This document shows, one piece after another, positions 55,686 through 64,000 of a stretch of DNA of 64,000 bases. The notes beneath the pieces were generated by a model that did no database searches, was not told where the DNA came from, and was given only the letters and a program-made list of their open reading frames with translations. Position numbers and translations under genes: made by a program. The stretch is from Lentilactobacillus senioris DSM 24302 = JCM 17472 (GTDB lineage Bacteria > Bacillota > Bacilli > Lactobacillales > Lactobacillaceae), in the NCBI RefSeq assembly GCF_001436555.1, contig NZ_AYZR01000007.1:1-64000 (forward strand). The letters run 5' to 3'. Each line of letters begins with the position of its first letter. Position 1 is the stretch's first letter.

Positions 55686-58487
55686 TTATTCTTCAAAACC
55701 TTCAGTAGCAGTTTCTGGAAATTCTGATCTAACAATATGAGCACATGAGGCACATAGAGTTGGATAATCAGGATCAGCAGCAATATCTTTACGAACTAAA
55801 CGACACCGTTCGCACACTTCTCCGGTAGCTCTAGCAACTAAAACAGCTAAATTATCGTCAAAGCGTTCGCTATCATCACTAGCGTCAGCAATTGGTGCAA
55901 TAGTTAATTCAGAAACCATCAAAATGGTAGCTAAATCAGTGTGTAAACTGTCTAACAATGCCTTTGTTTCGTCAGAAACATACAATGTTAATGCTGCTTC
56001 AGAAGATTTACCGATCAACTTAGCATCCCGAGCTTCTTCTAACGCCTTTAAAACGTTAACTCGTAATTCTAAGAATTGATCCCACTTGCTTAAGATCATA
56101 GCTTCATCGGCAAAATGGTTAACCTTAGGCATTTCAGCTAATTGTACAAATTCTTCTGGTTCATTTAAGAACGTCCAAATTTCTTCAGTGGTATGTGGCA
56201 AAATTGGTGTCATTAACTTAGTTAAAGCTACCGCAATTGCGTACATAACTGTTTGCATAGAACGACGTTTATGACCGTCAGTACTATCAATGTAAACCAC
56301 GTCCTTAGCAAAATCCAAGTAGAAGGCAGATAAATCGTTAGAAATAAAGCTCATTAACCGCTTATTCAATTCTAAGAAATTGTAATGATCGTATAAATCA
56401 GTGGCAGTTTCAATAAATTGGTTTAACCGAACTAACATGTATTGATCAGCAGCTTCTAAATCAGCAAAATCAATTGCGTTAGTTTTAGCATCAAAGTCAG
56501 AAGTATTAGCTAGCAAGTAACGCATTGTATTTCTGATCTTCTTGTACATATCAGAAACCTTCTTGAAGCTTTCCATAGAAACCCGAACGTCAGCGGAAGT
56601 ATCAACTGAAGTAACCCATAACCGGACGATTTCAGCACCCATTTGCTTGATCACATCTTCAGGAGCAATGGTATTACCAAGGGACTTACTCATCTTATGG
56701 CCGTTACCATCTAACGTAAATCCTTGGGAAATAATTTCCTTGTAAGGAGCATGGTTAGATACAGCAACACTGGTAATTAAACTAGAGTTGAACCAGCCAC
56801 GGTATTGATCAGAACCTTCTAGGTTTAGATCAGCTGGGTAAGTGAGGTAATCTCGTTGAGCTAATACGCCTTGGTGAGAAGTACCAGAATCAAACCACAC
56901 ATCCATAATGTCGTTTTCTTTAGTAAATTCACCATTAGGAGAATGTTCACTAGTGAATCCAGCTGGTAATAAGTCCTTAGCATCTTTTTCAAACCAAATG
57001 TCTGAACCGTGTTCTGCAAATAAATTAGCCACGTGTTCAATGGTTTCTGGAGTAATAATAGCAGTACCATCTTCTGCATAGAAAATTGGTAGTGGTACAC
57101 CCCAAACCCGTTGCCGTGAAATAACCCAATCGCCACGACCTTTAATCATATTAGCTAAACGACGGTTACCCCATTCTGGATGGAATTTAACGTCTTTTAA
57201 GGCCTCTAAAATTGGTTCCTTAATTTTATCCACTGAAGCAAACCATTGTGGAGTTGCCCGGAAAATGATTGGTTTTTTAGTTCGCCAATCAAATGGATAA
57301 CTGTGTTCGTAAGGCATGTAGTGAAGTAACAATCCAGCTTCTTTTAATTTATCCAAAGCGATTTGGTTAGCGTCTTCATAAAAGACACCAGCAAAATCAG
57401 GACCCGCTTCTTCAGTCATGTAGCCCTTATCGTCAACTGGTACAAAAATATCTAGGCCGTATTGTTTTCCAACCCGGAAGTCATCTTCCCCAAATCCAGG
57501 AGCAGTATGAACTAAGCCAGTTCCGGCATCTAAGGTAACGTAATCACCAAGCATAGTTAATAGTTCTCGGGATTCATCCAATGGATGTTGAGCCACAATA
57601 TATTCTAAGTCTTTACCAGTCACTACTTTAACTGTTTCGTAGTCATCCCAACCAAACATATCGGTGACCTTATTTAGCATTTCGGTAGCTACTACGAATT
57701 GACGATCATCACCAGCCGGTTTAACCACTGAATAGTTAAAGTCAGGAGAGACCACAATTCCTTCTGAACCTGGAATGGTCCAAGGAGTAGTAGTCCAAAC
57801 TACCATGTAGGTATTGTCGTTATCTAAAACACCTTTTCCATCGATCACCTTTTCAGCATAAAACGCAGATGGTGAGGTAACATCGTGATATTCCACTTCA
57901 GCTTCTGCCAAAGCAGATTCAGATGACCAAGACCAAAATACTGGTTTTTTACCACGGTAAATTAATCCTTGTTCAGCCATCGCACCAAAGGCACGGATTT
58001 GAGCTGCTTCAAATTCTGGTTGAAGGGTTAAGTATGGATTATCCCATTCCGCAGAAATTCCTAACCGCTTAAATTCTTCTTTTTGGCGTTCAACTTGTTT
58101 TAAAGCATATTCATGACAAAGTCGACGGAATTCGTTAATTCCCATCTTCTTTCGATCATAGCCCTCTTTTTTAAGTTGTTGTTCAATTGGTAAACCATGA
58201 GTATCCCAGCCAGGAACGAAAGGTGCTCTAAAGCCAGCCATAGATTTGAAACGAACAATAATATCTTTAGAAATTTTGTTCATCGCATGCCCCATGTGAA
58301 TGTCACCATTGGCATATGGAGGGCCATCATGTAATACAAATGAAGGTTTACCTTCATTTAATTTTTGTCTTTGTTGGTACAAATCGTTTTCTTCCCAGGC
58401 CTTTTGCCGTTCTACTTCTTTAACGGGAAGATTGCCACGCATTTTAAATTTAGTTTTACCTAAGTTTAGCGTATCTTTAACTCGCAT
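55686..58487 (-). CDS. ileS: Isoleucyl-tRNA synthetase
   Basis: Charges tRNA-Ile. 933 residues, standard for the bacterial enzyme. The HIGH-type motif is in [11 protein letters not shown], the KMSKS motif in [10 protein letters not shown], with the editing domain between them. The C-terminal zinc site has CERC and CASC. The start is ATG 58487 after GGAAGG; the open frame extends into the T-box and is not used. Controlled by a T-box leader. Confidence 0.98.
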   Translation of the reverse strand: MRVKDTLNLGKTKFKMRGNLPVKEVERQKAWEENDLYQQRQKLNEGKPSFVLHDGPPYANGDIHMGHAMNKISKDIIVRFKSMAGFRAPFVPGWDTHGLPIEQQLKKEGYDRKKMGINEFRRLCHEYALKQVERQKEEFKRLGISAEWDNPYLTLQPEFEAAQIRAFGAMAEQGLIYRGKKPVFWSWSSESALAEAEVEYHDVTSPSAFYAEKVIDGKGVLDNDNTYMVVWTTTPWTIPGSEGIVVSPDFNYSVVKPAGDDRQFVVATEMLNKVTDMFGWDDYETVKVVTGKDLEYIVAQHPLDESRELLTMLGDYVTLDAGTGLVHTAPGFGEDDFRVGKQYGLDIFVPVDDKGYMTEEAGPDFAGVFYEDANQIALDKLKEAGLLLHYMPYEHSYPFDWRTKKPIIFRATPQWFASVDKIKEPILEALKDVKFHPEWGNRRLANMIKGRGDWVISRQRVWGVPLPIFYAEDGTAIITPETIEHVANLFAEHGSDIWFEKDAKDLLPAGFTSEHSPNGEFTKENDIMDVWFDSGTSHQGVLAQRDYLTYPADLNLEGSDQYRGWFNSSLITSVAVSNHAPYKEIISQGFTLDGNGHKMSKSLGNTIAPEDVIKQMGAEIVRLWVTSVDTSADVRVSMESFKKVSDMYKKIRNTMRYLLANTSDFDAKTNAIDFADLEAADQYMLVRLNQFIETATDLYDHYNFLELNKRLMSFISNDLSAFYLDFAKDVVYIDSTDGHKRRSMQTVMYAIAVALTKLMTPILPHTTEEIWTFLNEPEEFVQLAEMPKVNHFADEAMILSKWDQFLELRVNVLKALEEARDAKLIGKSSEAALTLYVSDETKALLDSLHTDLATILMVSELTIAPIADASDDSERFDDNLAVLVARATGEVCERCRLVRKDIAADPDYPTLCASCAHIVRSEFPETATEGFEE

Positions 58488-58489
58488 AT

Positions 58490-58693
58490 TTTCCTTCCTT
58501 TCTGAAAACAAAAAGACCCCGCCGCTAGGGACGAAGTCTTCGTGGTACCACCCAATTTTAGAATGCAATGATTCTCTCGTTGTCCAGGATAAATAAGAGA
58601 GGTGATGGCGATTTTTTCGTTAACTACTGACCTTTCACTAATCGTCAGCTCGCTGCAGCAATAAAAAAATCGGTGCTGTCCTCATTATCCTAA
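58490..58693 (-). promoter_or_regulatory. T-box riboswitch for ileS
   Basis: On the minus strand the leader holds the T-box core GGGTGGTACCACG. It is followed by a terminator (AGAC ... CCC ... GGGGTCTTTTTG, about 58510-58540) that competes with the antiterminator. Stem I begins near 58690, and an AUC isoleucine specifier, followed by the usual purine, is at 58604-58606. Uncharged tRNA-Ile would bind and allow ileS transcription. Confidence 0.93.
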
Positions 58694-58695
58694 TA

Positions 58696-59361
58696 TTATT
58701 TTTGATCACCGTCTGGATAAATAACAACTGTCTCAGACATGTCATCAGCAGCCACCGCATTTTCCACAATGTCTGCATCACTTCCTGAGTTTACGCTACT
58801 ATCATTTGAATTGTCAAGTTGACTAACCGTTTTTTCGATTTCTTCATAACCATTAGTAGTGTTATCGTCGTCTAATAAATTATCCCATTCCTTAGCCTTG
58901 ATGACTTCCAACTGGCTTTCCAACATAACTTGAAGACGTTGCCGGAATACTCGAGTATTTTTCTTCAAATCGTCAGTTTCAACTGCTAACTTCTTAGCTT
59001 TTTTAGAAGCTTCTTGTAAAATTCGGTTAGCTTTTTCATTAGCAGAGTTAACCACGTCAGCAGCCTGTTTTTGCGCTTCTTTGCTGGTAATTTCTGCTTC
59101 TTTTTTAGAATTAGATTTAACTTTATCAGCCGCTTCTTGAGCCACAATAATTGACTGATTCAATGAATCCTTTAGATCATTAAAATATTTTAATTTATCT
59201 TGTGATTCATCCAGTTTAGTGTGTAAGTCATTATTTTCCTGTAATACGATTTGATAATCTTTAATAATTTGGTCCAAGAAATCATTAACTTCATCAACAC
59301 TATAGCCCCGCATTTTTTGCGAAAACTCTTTGTTGTGAATATCTTGTGGACTGAGTACCAT
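58696..59361 (-). CDS. divIVA: Cell division initiation protein DivIVA
   Basis: Binds curved membrane at poles and septa. 221 residues, with the N-terminal lipid-binding domain (LSPQDIHNKEFSQKMRGYSVDEV) then a long coiled coil. It ends with an acidic Asp/Ser/Asn-rich tail. It is immediately followed by the ileS T-box. Confidence 0.95.
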   Translation of the reverse strand: MVLSPQDIHNKEFSQKMRGYSVDEVNDFLDQIIKDYQIVLQENNDLHTKLDESQDKLKYFNDLKDSLNQSIIVAQEAADKVKSNSKKEAEITSKEAQKQAADVVNSANEKANRILQEASKKAKKLAVETDDLKKNTRVFRQRLQVMLESQLEVIKAKEWDNLLDDDNTTNGYEEIEKTVSQLDNSNDSSVNSGSDADIVENAVAADDMSETVVIYPDGDQK

Positions 59362-59372
59362 TGTAAATCCTC

Positions 59373-60164
59373 CTATTTATTGGGTTTAATCAAATTTAAT
59401 GTCACTCTGATTTTATCTTTTTTAGTCATTCCGCCAATTTCTAGCAGGACAATTCGGCCAAATCCCCGGACAGAAATAATATCCGAGACCCCTAATTCAT
59501 AATCAGGACGCTGGTTTTCAGCCCAATTGACTCTAACTCTTCCGGTTTCTACTAATTCCTTAGCATGGTGCCGTGAAATGTGAGCTCCTTCAGCTACCAA
59601 TACATCCAATCTTAATGACGAAACCGTTGTAGTCACCGTTTCAAGTTCCTGGTTAGGATTCAATAAGTGATCTAGTGCCACTGGTTTTAACCTTACTTTG
59701 ACTTTACCTACGTGGTCTAATTGACTAGCCACGTAATCCGCCATTTCTGCCTTAACCATAAACTGCCAATTAGTCCCATCAGTAATAATATCACCGATTA
59801 CTTCTCGTTCAATTCCGCTACCCATTAATGATCCTAAAATTTGACCGTGACTCAGTGTGGCAAATTTTTGCGGATAATCAATGTCATAAGCACTAACTTG
59901 AAAATAAGTCTGTTGAGGTTCGAAATAATCAGGATAAATTAAGGCTCGCTTCATTTCACTATCTTCAAAACCGCCAAAAAAGCGCAGTTTAACACCATCA
60001 TACCGGTTAACCACAGTTTGTAAAATGAATTGTTGCCGTGGATTTAAAAAATCCGTTAATAAATCTCGATATTCATTTTGAACCCTGCCGACTAAACTAT
60101 CCATTGACTCTAAAAACGGAACTTCGTCAGAGCGAAAATGTTGTTCAATATTTATATCAACCAT
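59373..60164 (-). CDS. ylmH: YlmH, S4-domain RNA-binding protein
   Basis: A 263-residue protein with an N-terminal domain containing FLNPRQQFIL and FFGGFEDSEMKRALI, and a C-terminal S4 RNA-binding domain (LRLDVLVAEGAHISRHHAKELVETGRVRVN). Other Firmicutes YlmH proteins act on stalled or dissociated ribosomes. It is in the normal place between ylmG and divIVA. Confidence 0.93.
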   Translation of the reverse strand: MVDINIEQHFRSDEVPFLESMDSLVGRVQNEYRDLLTDFLNPRQQFILQTVVNRYDGVKLRFFGGFEDSEMKRALIYPDYFEPQQTYFQVSAYDIDYPQKFATLSHGQILGSLMGSGIEREVIGDIITDGTNWQFMVKAEMADYVASQLDHVGKVKVRLKPVALDHLLNPNQELETVTTTVSSLRLDVLVAEGAHISRHHAKELVETGRVRVNWAENQRPDYELGVSDIISVRGFGRIVLLEIGGMTKKDKIRVTLNLIKPNK

Positions 60165-60178
60165 GTGTACCTTCTTAG

Positions 60179-60454
60179 TTAATACCCTACTAATAAATTA
60201 CCTACATAGCGAATCCCAGTTTGAACAAATGATAAAACCACAACAGCAACAATAGGAGCAAAGCTCACCATTCCTACCATTGCAAAACTAAATAGCTGTT
60301 CAAACGGCTCAACTATACTTCCTAAAAAGCGTCCAAGTCCTGAATTTAACCCGCCAGGAAACCAACTAAGTAGAGCATAAACAATGATTGCTAATATATA
60401 AATATCAATTGCGTTCGTTAATAGCCACACAATGAAATTAACAGTTTCAATCAA
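60179..60454 (-). CDS. ylmG: YggT family membrane protein YlmG
   Basis: A 91-residue membrane protein with two to three hydrophobic segments and the family core YALLSWFPGGLNSGLGRFLGSIVEPFEQLF. It is linked to division and membrane organisation. TTG start with AGAGGAAA upstream. It sits directly after ftsZ, where sepF would normally come first. Confidence 0.93.
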   Translation of the reverse strand: MIETVNFIVWLLTNAIDIYILAIIVYALLSWFPGGLNSGLGRFLGSIVEPFEQLFSFAMVGMVSFAPIVAVVVLSFVQTGIRYVGNLLVGY

Positions 60455-60483
60455 TTAGTTTCCTCTTTCCCACTTAGTTAATT

Positions 60484-61746
60484 CTAATGACGGCGGAATC
60501 TAAAGAAAGGTGGTTCATCATCTTTATTGGTGTTGTTATTATCTTCTGGTGTTTCTGGAGCGCTGGTCTGGAAAGGATCGAAATCCTTTTTTTCAACATC
60601 GCTAAATTGATCGTCTTCACTTATGGGGTTCCGAGATCCGCCATCAGCACGAATGTCCCAATCATCAATTTGTTGATCAGAATTGTTTCTTGGCATATCC
60701 ATTGGTTCTGGCTGGCTGCTTCTAGTTACTCGTGAGGGGTTATTGTTAACTGCTCGACGAGAAAGTCGACTTCCCCGCTTGTCGCCATCATCAAGATCAA
60801 TTCCAGTAGCAATAACGGTTACCCGCACTTCGTCACCTAATGATTCATCGATAGAAGTACCGAAGATAATGTTAACGTCACTAGTAGCTGCTTGGGCAAC
60901 AATATCTGATGCATCTTGAGCTTCAAATAAGGAAAGATCTGGCCCACCAGTAATGTTTAACAATACTTGTTTGGCACCATCAATAGAAACTTCTAGTAAT
61001 GGTGAAGAAATAGCCTTCTTAGTTGCGTCTGCAGTCCGATTTTCACCATTAGCAGTCCCGACTCCCATTAAAGCAGAGCCTTGATTTTCCATGGTTGTTT
61101 TAACATCGGCAAAATCCAAGTTAACGTAACCAGGGCTAGTAATCAAGTCAGAAATCCCTTGGACACCTTGACGTAAAACATTATCTGCTTCCTTAAAGGC
61201 ATCCATCATTGGTGTCTTTTTATCAACCATTTCTAACAAACGGTTATTAGCAATGACGATCAAGGTATCAACGTTTTCCTTTAATTGAGCTACCCCTTCA
61301 TCAGCAAACTTAGAACGTTTAGGGCCTTCAAAACTAAAGGGACGAGTTACCACCCCAACAGTTAATGCCCCTTGCTGTTTAGCAATTTTGGCAACTACGG
61401 GAGCAGCACCGTTACCAGTTCCACCACCCATTCCGGCAGTGACAAAAACCATGTCTGCACCAGATAGTGCATCGGCAATAGCTTCTTCACTTTCTTCAGC
61501 GGCTTTTTCCCCAATATCAGGGTTAGAACCAGCACCCAATCCTCTAGTTAATTTAGGTCCTAATTGAATTCTAGTTTCAGCTTTAGAAGTTTCAAGTGCT
61601 TGAACATCCGTATTAGCAACGATGAATTCAACCCCTTGAACATCTTCATTAATCATTTGGTTAACAGCATTACTACCACCACCACCAACACCAAAGACTT
61701 TAATCTTAGCTCCGTTGTTTTGGGCGGAATCTAATGAATATTGCAT
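60484..61746 (-). CDS. ftsZ: Cell division GTPase FtsZ
   Basis: Tubulin-like GTPase that forms the division ring. 420 residues, with [14 protein letters not shown], the nucleotide motif [13 protein letters not shown], and the T7 loop [10 protein letters not shown] disordered Asn/Asp-rich linker leads to the C-terminal peptide [12 protein letters not shown]. The usual Phe-Leu pair is Phe-Phe here. ATG start; GGAGGT lies about 11 bases upstream. Confidence 0.98.
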   Translation of the reverse strand: MQYSLDSAQNNGAKIKVFGVGGGGSNAVNQMINEDVQGVEFIVANTDVQALETSKAETRIQLGPKLTRGLGAGSNPDIGEKAAEESEEAIADALSGADMVFVTAGMGGGTGNGAAPVVAKIAKQQGALTVGVVTRPFSFEGPKRSKFADEGVAQLKENVDTLIVIANNRLLEMVDKKTPMMDAFKEADNVLRQGVQGISDLITSPGYVNLDFADVKTTMENQGSALMGVGTANGENRTADATKKAISSPLLEVSIDGAKQVLLNITGGPDLSLFEAQDASDIVAQAATSDVNIIFGTSIDESLGDEVRVTVIATGIDLDDGDKRGSRLSRRAVNNNPSRVTRSSQPEPMDMPRNNSDQQIDDWDIRADGGSRNPISEDDQFSDVEKKDFDPFQTSAPETPEDNNNTNKDDEPPFFRFRRH

Positions 61747-61772
61747 AATATTACTTACCTCCGTTGCTATCG

Positions 61773-63092
61773 TTATTCGAAGAAATCATTGAAGAATTTT
61801 CGAATGCCTTCTCCACGTTTTTTCTTTTCTGTTTGGCGTTGTTTTTTGTCAGGTTTTGCATCGTTACGACTAACATCATTGTTACTTACTTCAGTTTGAT
61901 CAGGAGAAGATTTTTTAACCACCGTCATGGATCCAGCTACGGCAGAGCGAGATAACATATCTACCTCACTCATATCAGCATAGTAAGACACTAGTGACAA
62001 ACCAGCAGAAAATGATGGATGCCGCATTCCCATTTGATCCGGAACGTAAAGTCTAACGTTAGTATTAAACTTTTCAGCGGCAAGGTCAACAATTCCAGGT
62101 AGTGCCGCAACACCACCGGTAATGATGATTCCCCCTGGCAAACTAAGAGCATCAATGGCATCGAGCTGCCCTTTAATTCTACCAAAAATTTGATCGATTC
62201 GGGCTTCAACAATTTCCGCTAAATATTTTTCATCAATAATAGTCTGTTCGGATTGACCAACGACGTCTACCGGAACATCTCGATCTTCTGAAGCTCTCAA
62301 TGAATCTGCAGAACCATAATTACGTTTTAGTGATTCTGCATTTTCCATAGAAGTATTCAATACGATTGAAATATCTTTGGTGATGAATTCGCCACCCTCA
62401 GCATCAGTGGTTACATATTTAAGTTGGTGATCATGGGTAACTGAAGCAGTGGTTTGACCGCCACCCAGATCAATTAAAATGGTCCCAAAATCTTGTTCAC
62501 CATCGTTTAAAATTTCATGACTTTCTGCTAGCGGAGTCAAAATCATAGAAACAATGTTTAAGCCGGCTTTAGAAACTGCTTTAGCAATGTTATGCATAAT
62601 GCCTTTGGCACCACTAATTACCTTGCCACGCATTTCTAATCGGACTCCAACCATTCCCCTAGGATCCTTAATACCTTCAAAGCCATCAACAATGAATTCT
62701 TCAGGTTGGATATCAATAATTTCTCGTTCCTGCGGTAAATTAGTGATTAACGCAGATGATGAGACATCATAAACATCTTGGTCTGTGATTTCTCTTGAAG
62801 ATTCATCAATGGTAATTAAACCATTGCACGGTTCTATTTTTAACATGTTGGCAGGTACACCAACAATTACATCTTTAATTTCAATACTTGCTTTTTCTTG
62901 AGCTTGATCAACGGCGCTACGAATTGCATCAGCTGCTTGATCAATATCAACAATGATCCCGCGACTGAGCCCTTTTGACCGTACATTCCCCACACCAATA
63001 ACGTTTAATTGCCCTTTTACTTGTTCTGCAACGATAACTTTTATTGAGGTAGTTCCCATATCAAGTCCGACATACAAACCCGAATTATCCAT
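61773..63092 (-). CDS. ftsA: Cell division protein FtsA
   Basis: Actin-like protein that tethers FtsZ to the membrane. 439 residues, with [17 protein letters not shown], the SHS2 domain early, and the ATPase motifs [13 protein letters not shown] and [11 protein letters not shown] basic linker precedes the C-terminal amphipathic helix [12 protein letters not shown] start at ATG 63092, with CGGAGG about 13 bases upstream, a long spacing; no closer start is seen. Confidence 0.96.
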   Translation of the reverse strand: MDNSGLYVGLDMGTTSIKVIVAEQVKGQLNVIGVGNVRSKGLSRGIIVDIDQAADAIRSAVDQAQEKASIEIKDVIVGVPANMLKIEPCNGLITIDESSREITDQDVYDVSSSALITNLPQEREIIDIQPEEFIVDGFEGIKDPRGMVGVRLEMRGKVISGAKGIMHNIAKAVSKAGLNIVSMILTPLAESHEILNDGEQDFGTILIDLGGGQTTASVTHDHQLKYVTTDAEGGEFITKDISIVLNTSMENAESLKRNYGSADSLRASEDRDVPVDVVGQSEQTIIDEKYLAEIVEARIDQIFGRIKGQLDAIDALSLPGGIIITGGVAALPGIVDLAAEKFNTNVRLYVPDQMGMRHPSFSAGLSLVSYYADMSEVDMLSRSAVAGSMTVVKKSSPDQTEVSNNDVSRNDAKPDKKQRQTEKKKRGEGIRKFFNDFFE

Positions 63093-63170
63093 ATTATGTA
63101 AGGAACCTCCGTAATGTTTTTTGATTTTTTTATAGCTTAAGTTTAACACAATCAAACAAGCCACAACAGC

Positions 63171-64000
63171 TTATTTCGATGCTTTGGTATTATTCTGTTT
63201 CCCTTTTTGCGAAATAGGATAAGAATATGCCCCAACTTCCATATCAATAACACTCTTTGTTTTTAACTTAGAAGTAATACTGGGGTAATAAGCCATCTTG
63301 GTGCCAAACGAATCTATATCAGCATAAACCTGGTTACCATCACTCATCTGGATATAAATTCGATCCGGATTAGTGGAAGTAGGCGATGAACTAATTGAAT
63401 TAATATTTGCTCGAATGGTTGGTCCAATTTTACGATATTGTTTAATTACCCGCTTTAATATACTGGCTTTTTTAAACTTTTTTAATACCGGATAACCATC
63501 TTTAGGATTTAATACCTTTGAATTCAAAATAGTTCCACTTTGTAGAATTTGTTGGTAACCACCATCTTTATAAAGATAACCAATTACCGGATACTCCTTC
63601 ACCGTTAAAGTTAGTTGTTGTAAACCAGTTACTTTAGCAGCGGTGGATTGGATTCTAGAATCATCTTTAGTAACCCGATTCGCAATTTGTTTAGTCTGAC
63701 TTAATACTACTACCGTTTTTTGATTCATAGCCTGACTGCTCTTACGAATGGAGGCGGAACTAGTATAGCGATTACCACGAACTATCACGTTATTAACACT
63801 ACTAATTGGCAATACTAAATACGTTAAAATCCCAATTAATAAAAGTAGACAAACCACAAAGGGCCATCCAATCTTAAGGTTCTGACGTTGGATGGCTGAA
63901 AGAAATTGTGTATTAGTAGTTTTTCGAGAATTTCGACTACGCTTTTTAAACTGTGCTTTGCGCCGTCGCCTATTTCCCTTAGAAGAAGTTCCTTGGCTTG
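63171..64000 (-). CDS. divIB: Cell division protein DivIB/FtsQ, 5' end cut by window
   Basis: The reading frame stays open to the right edge, so the protein is incomplete at its N-terminus (at least 275 residues seen). A very basic cytoplasmic part (RRRRKAQFKKRSRNSRK) leads to one membrane segment (VVCLLLLIGILTYLVL). A POTRA-like domain follows (SSVNNVIVRGNRYTSSASI) and a beta domain (QQILQSGTILNSK). It works with DivIC and FtsL at the septum. A GTG at 63857 is an internal codon, not the start. Confidence 0.9.
   Translation of the reverse strand, partial: SQGTSSKGNRRRRKAQFKKRSRNSRKTTNTQFLSAIQRQNLKIGWPFVVCLLLLIGILTYLVLPISSVNNVIVRGNRYTSSASIRKSSQAMNQKTVVVLSQTKQIANRVTKDDSRIQSTAAKVTGLQQLTLTVKEYPVIGYLYKDGGYQQILQSGTILNSKVLNPKDGYPVLKKFKKASILKRVIKQYRKIGPTIRANINSISSSPTSTNPDRIYIQMSDGNQVYADIDSFGTKMAYYPSITSKLKTKSVIDMEVGAYSYPISQKGKQNNTKASK

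Noticed and set aside
63171-63857. GTG at 63857 as the start of divIB
   Set aside because: The frame continues upstream without a stop to the window edge and encodes the basic N-terminal region expected of DivIB, so the gene is cut by the edge instead.

Overview
The window is a stretch of core chromosome from a low-GC Gram-positive bacterium, almost certainly a member of the Lactobacillaceae. The evidence is the AT-rich sequence with strong AGGAGG-type ribosome binding sites, two RNase J paralogues, the RpoY subunit, a T-box in front of ileS, a DUF1831 gene next to a cysteine desulfurase, UPF0223, YlbG, and a ftsA-ftsZ-ylmG-ylmH-divIVA-ileS cluster. I cannot fix the species from the sequence alone. 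I see no insertion sequence, prophage, CRISPR array or plasmid gene. Nearly all genes are on the minus strand. Plus-strand exceptions are dedA, two small unknown genes, rpsT, def, and the run rpoY-rnjA-dagK-ADP-ribosylglycohydrolase.

Layout. Positions 1-240 hold the tandem promoters and antiterminator-like leader of an rRNA operon that runs leftward out of the window. Next come a small S1-domain regulator (cvfD-like), dedA, a nitroreductase, tRNA-Ser(CGA), apt-recJ and rnz (0.3-6.5 kb). An OatA-type acyltransferase follows obg, then uvrC, a MazG-like gene, engB, clpX, tig and tuf (6.9-17.5 kb). A TPR-like gene, a second RNase J, and rpsO/rpsT (17.6-21.3 kb) lead to holA-comEC-comEA-Lon-like protease-coaD-rsmD-ylbG-ftsW-typA (21.4-31 kb). 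After an inositol-phosphatase-like gene and UPF0223 comes the pdhABCD operon (32.2-37.1 kb). Divergent from it are def and then rpoY-rnjA-dagK-ADP-ribosylglycohydrolase (37.4-42.6 kb). A ribokinase/LacI pair, an aldo-keto reductase and prs follow (42.9-47.1 kb). Then recD2, a TPR gene, a histidine phosphatase, mnmA, DUF1831, cysteine desulfurase, mtnN, a membrane peptide, a Nudix gene and a cold-shock protein (47.1-55.6 kb). The window ends with T-box-controlled ileS, divIVA, ylmH, ylmG, ftsZ, ftsA and a divIB gene cut by the right edge.

How the parts work together. RpoY/RNase J1 and the separate RNase J2 belong to RNA synthesis and decay. Cysteine desulfurase and MnmA form the tRNA 2-thiolation route. 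PdhABCD converts pyruvate to acetyl-CoA, and a cre-like sequence lies upstream. Ribokinase and Prs can take ribose through ribose-5-phosphate to PRPP, which Apt uses. ComEA/ComEC are intact DNA-uptake genes. DivIB-FtsA-FtsZ-YlmG-YlmH-DivIVA and FtsW are division genes.

The points most worth a second look are: a second RNase J that has lost several metal-binding histidines; the absence of sepF between ftsZ and ylmG; an intact ADP-ribosylglycohydrolase next to a lipid kinase; a strong inverted repeat on the uvrC promoter; a divergent cold-shock protein; and several small uncharacterised genes with good expression signals. I did not find a convincing new multi-gene system. Most of the window is ordinary housekeeping DNA, and promoter calls rest on hexamer reading only.
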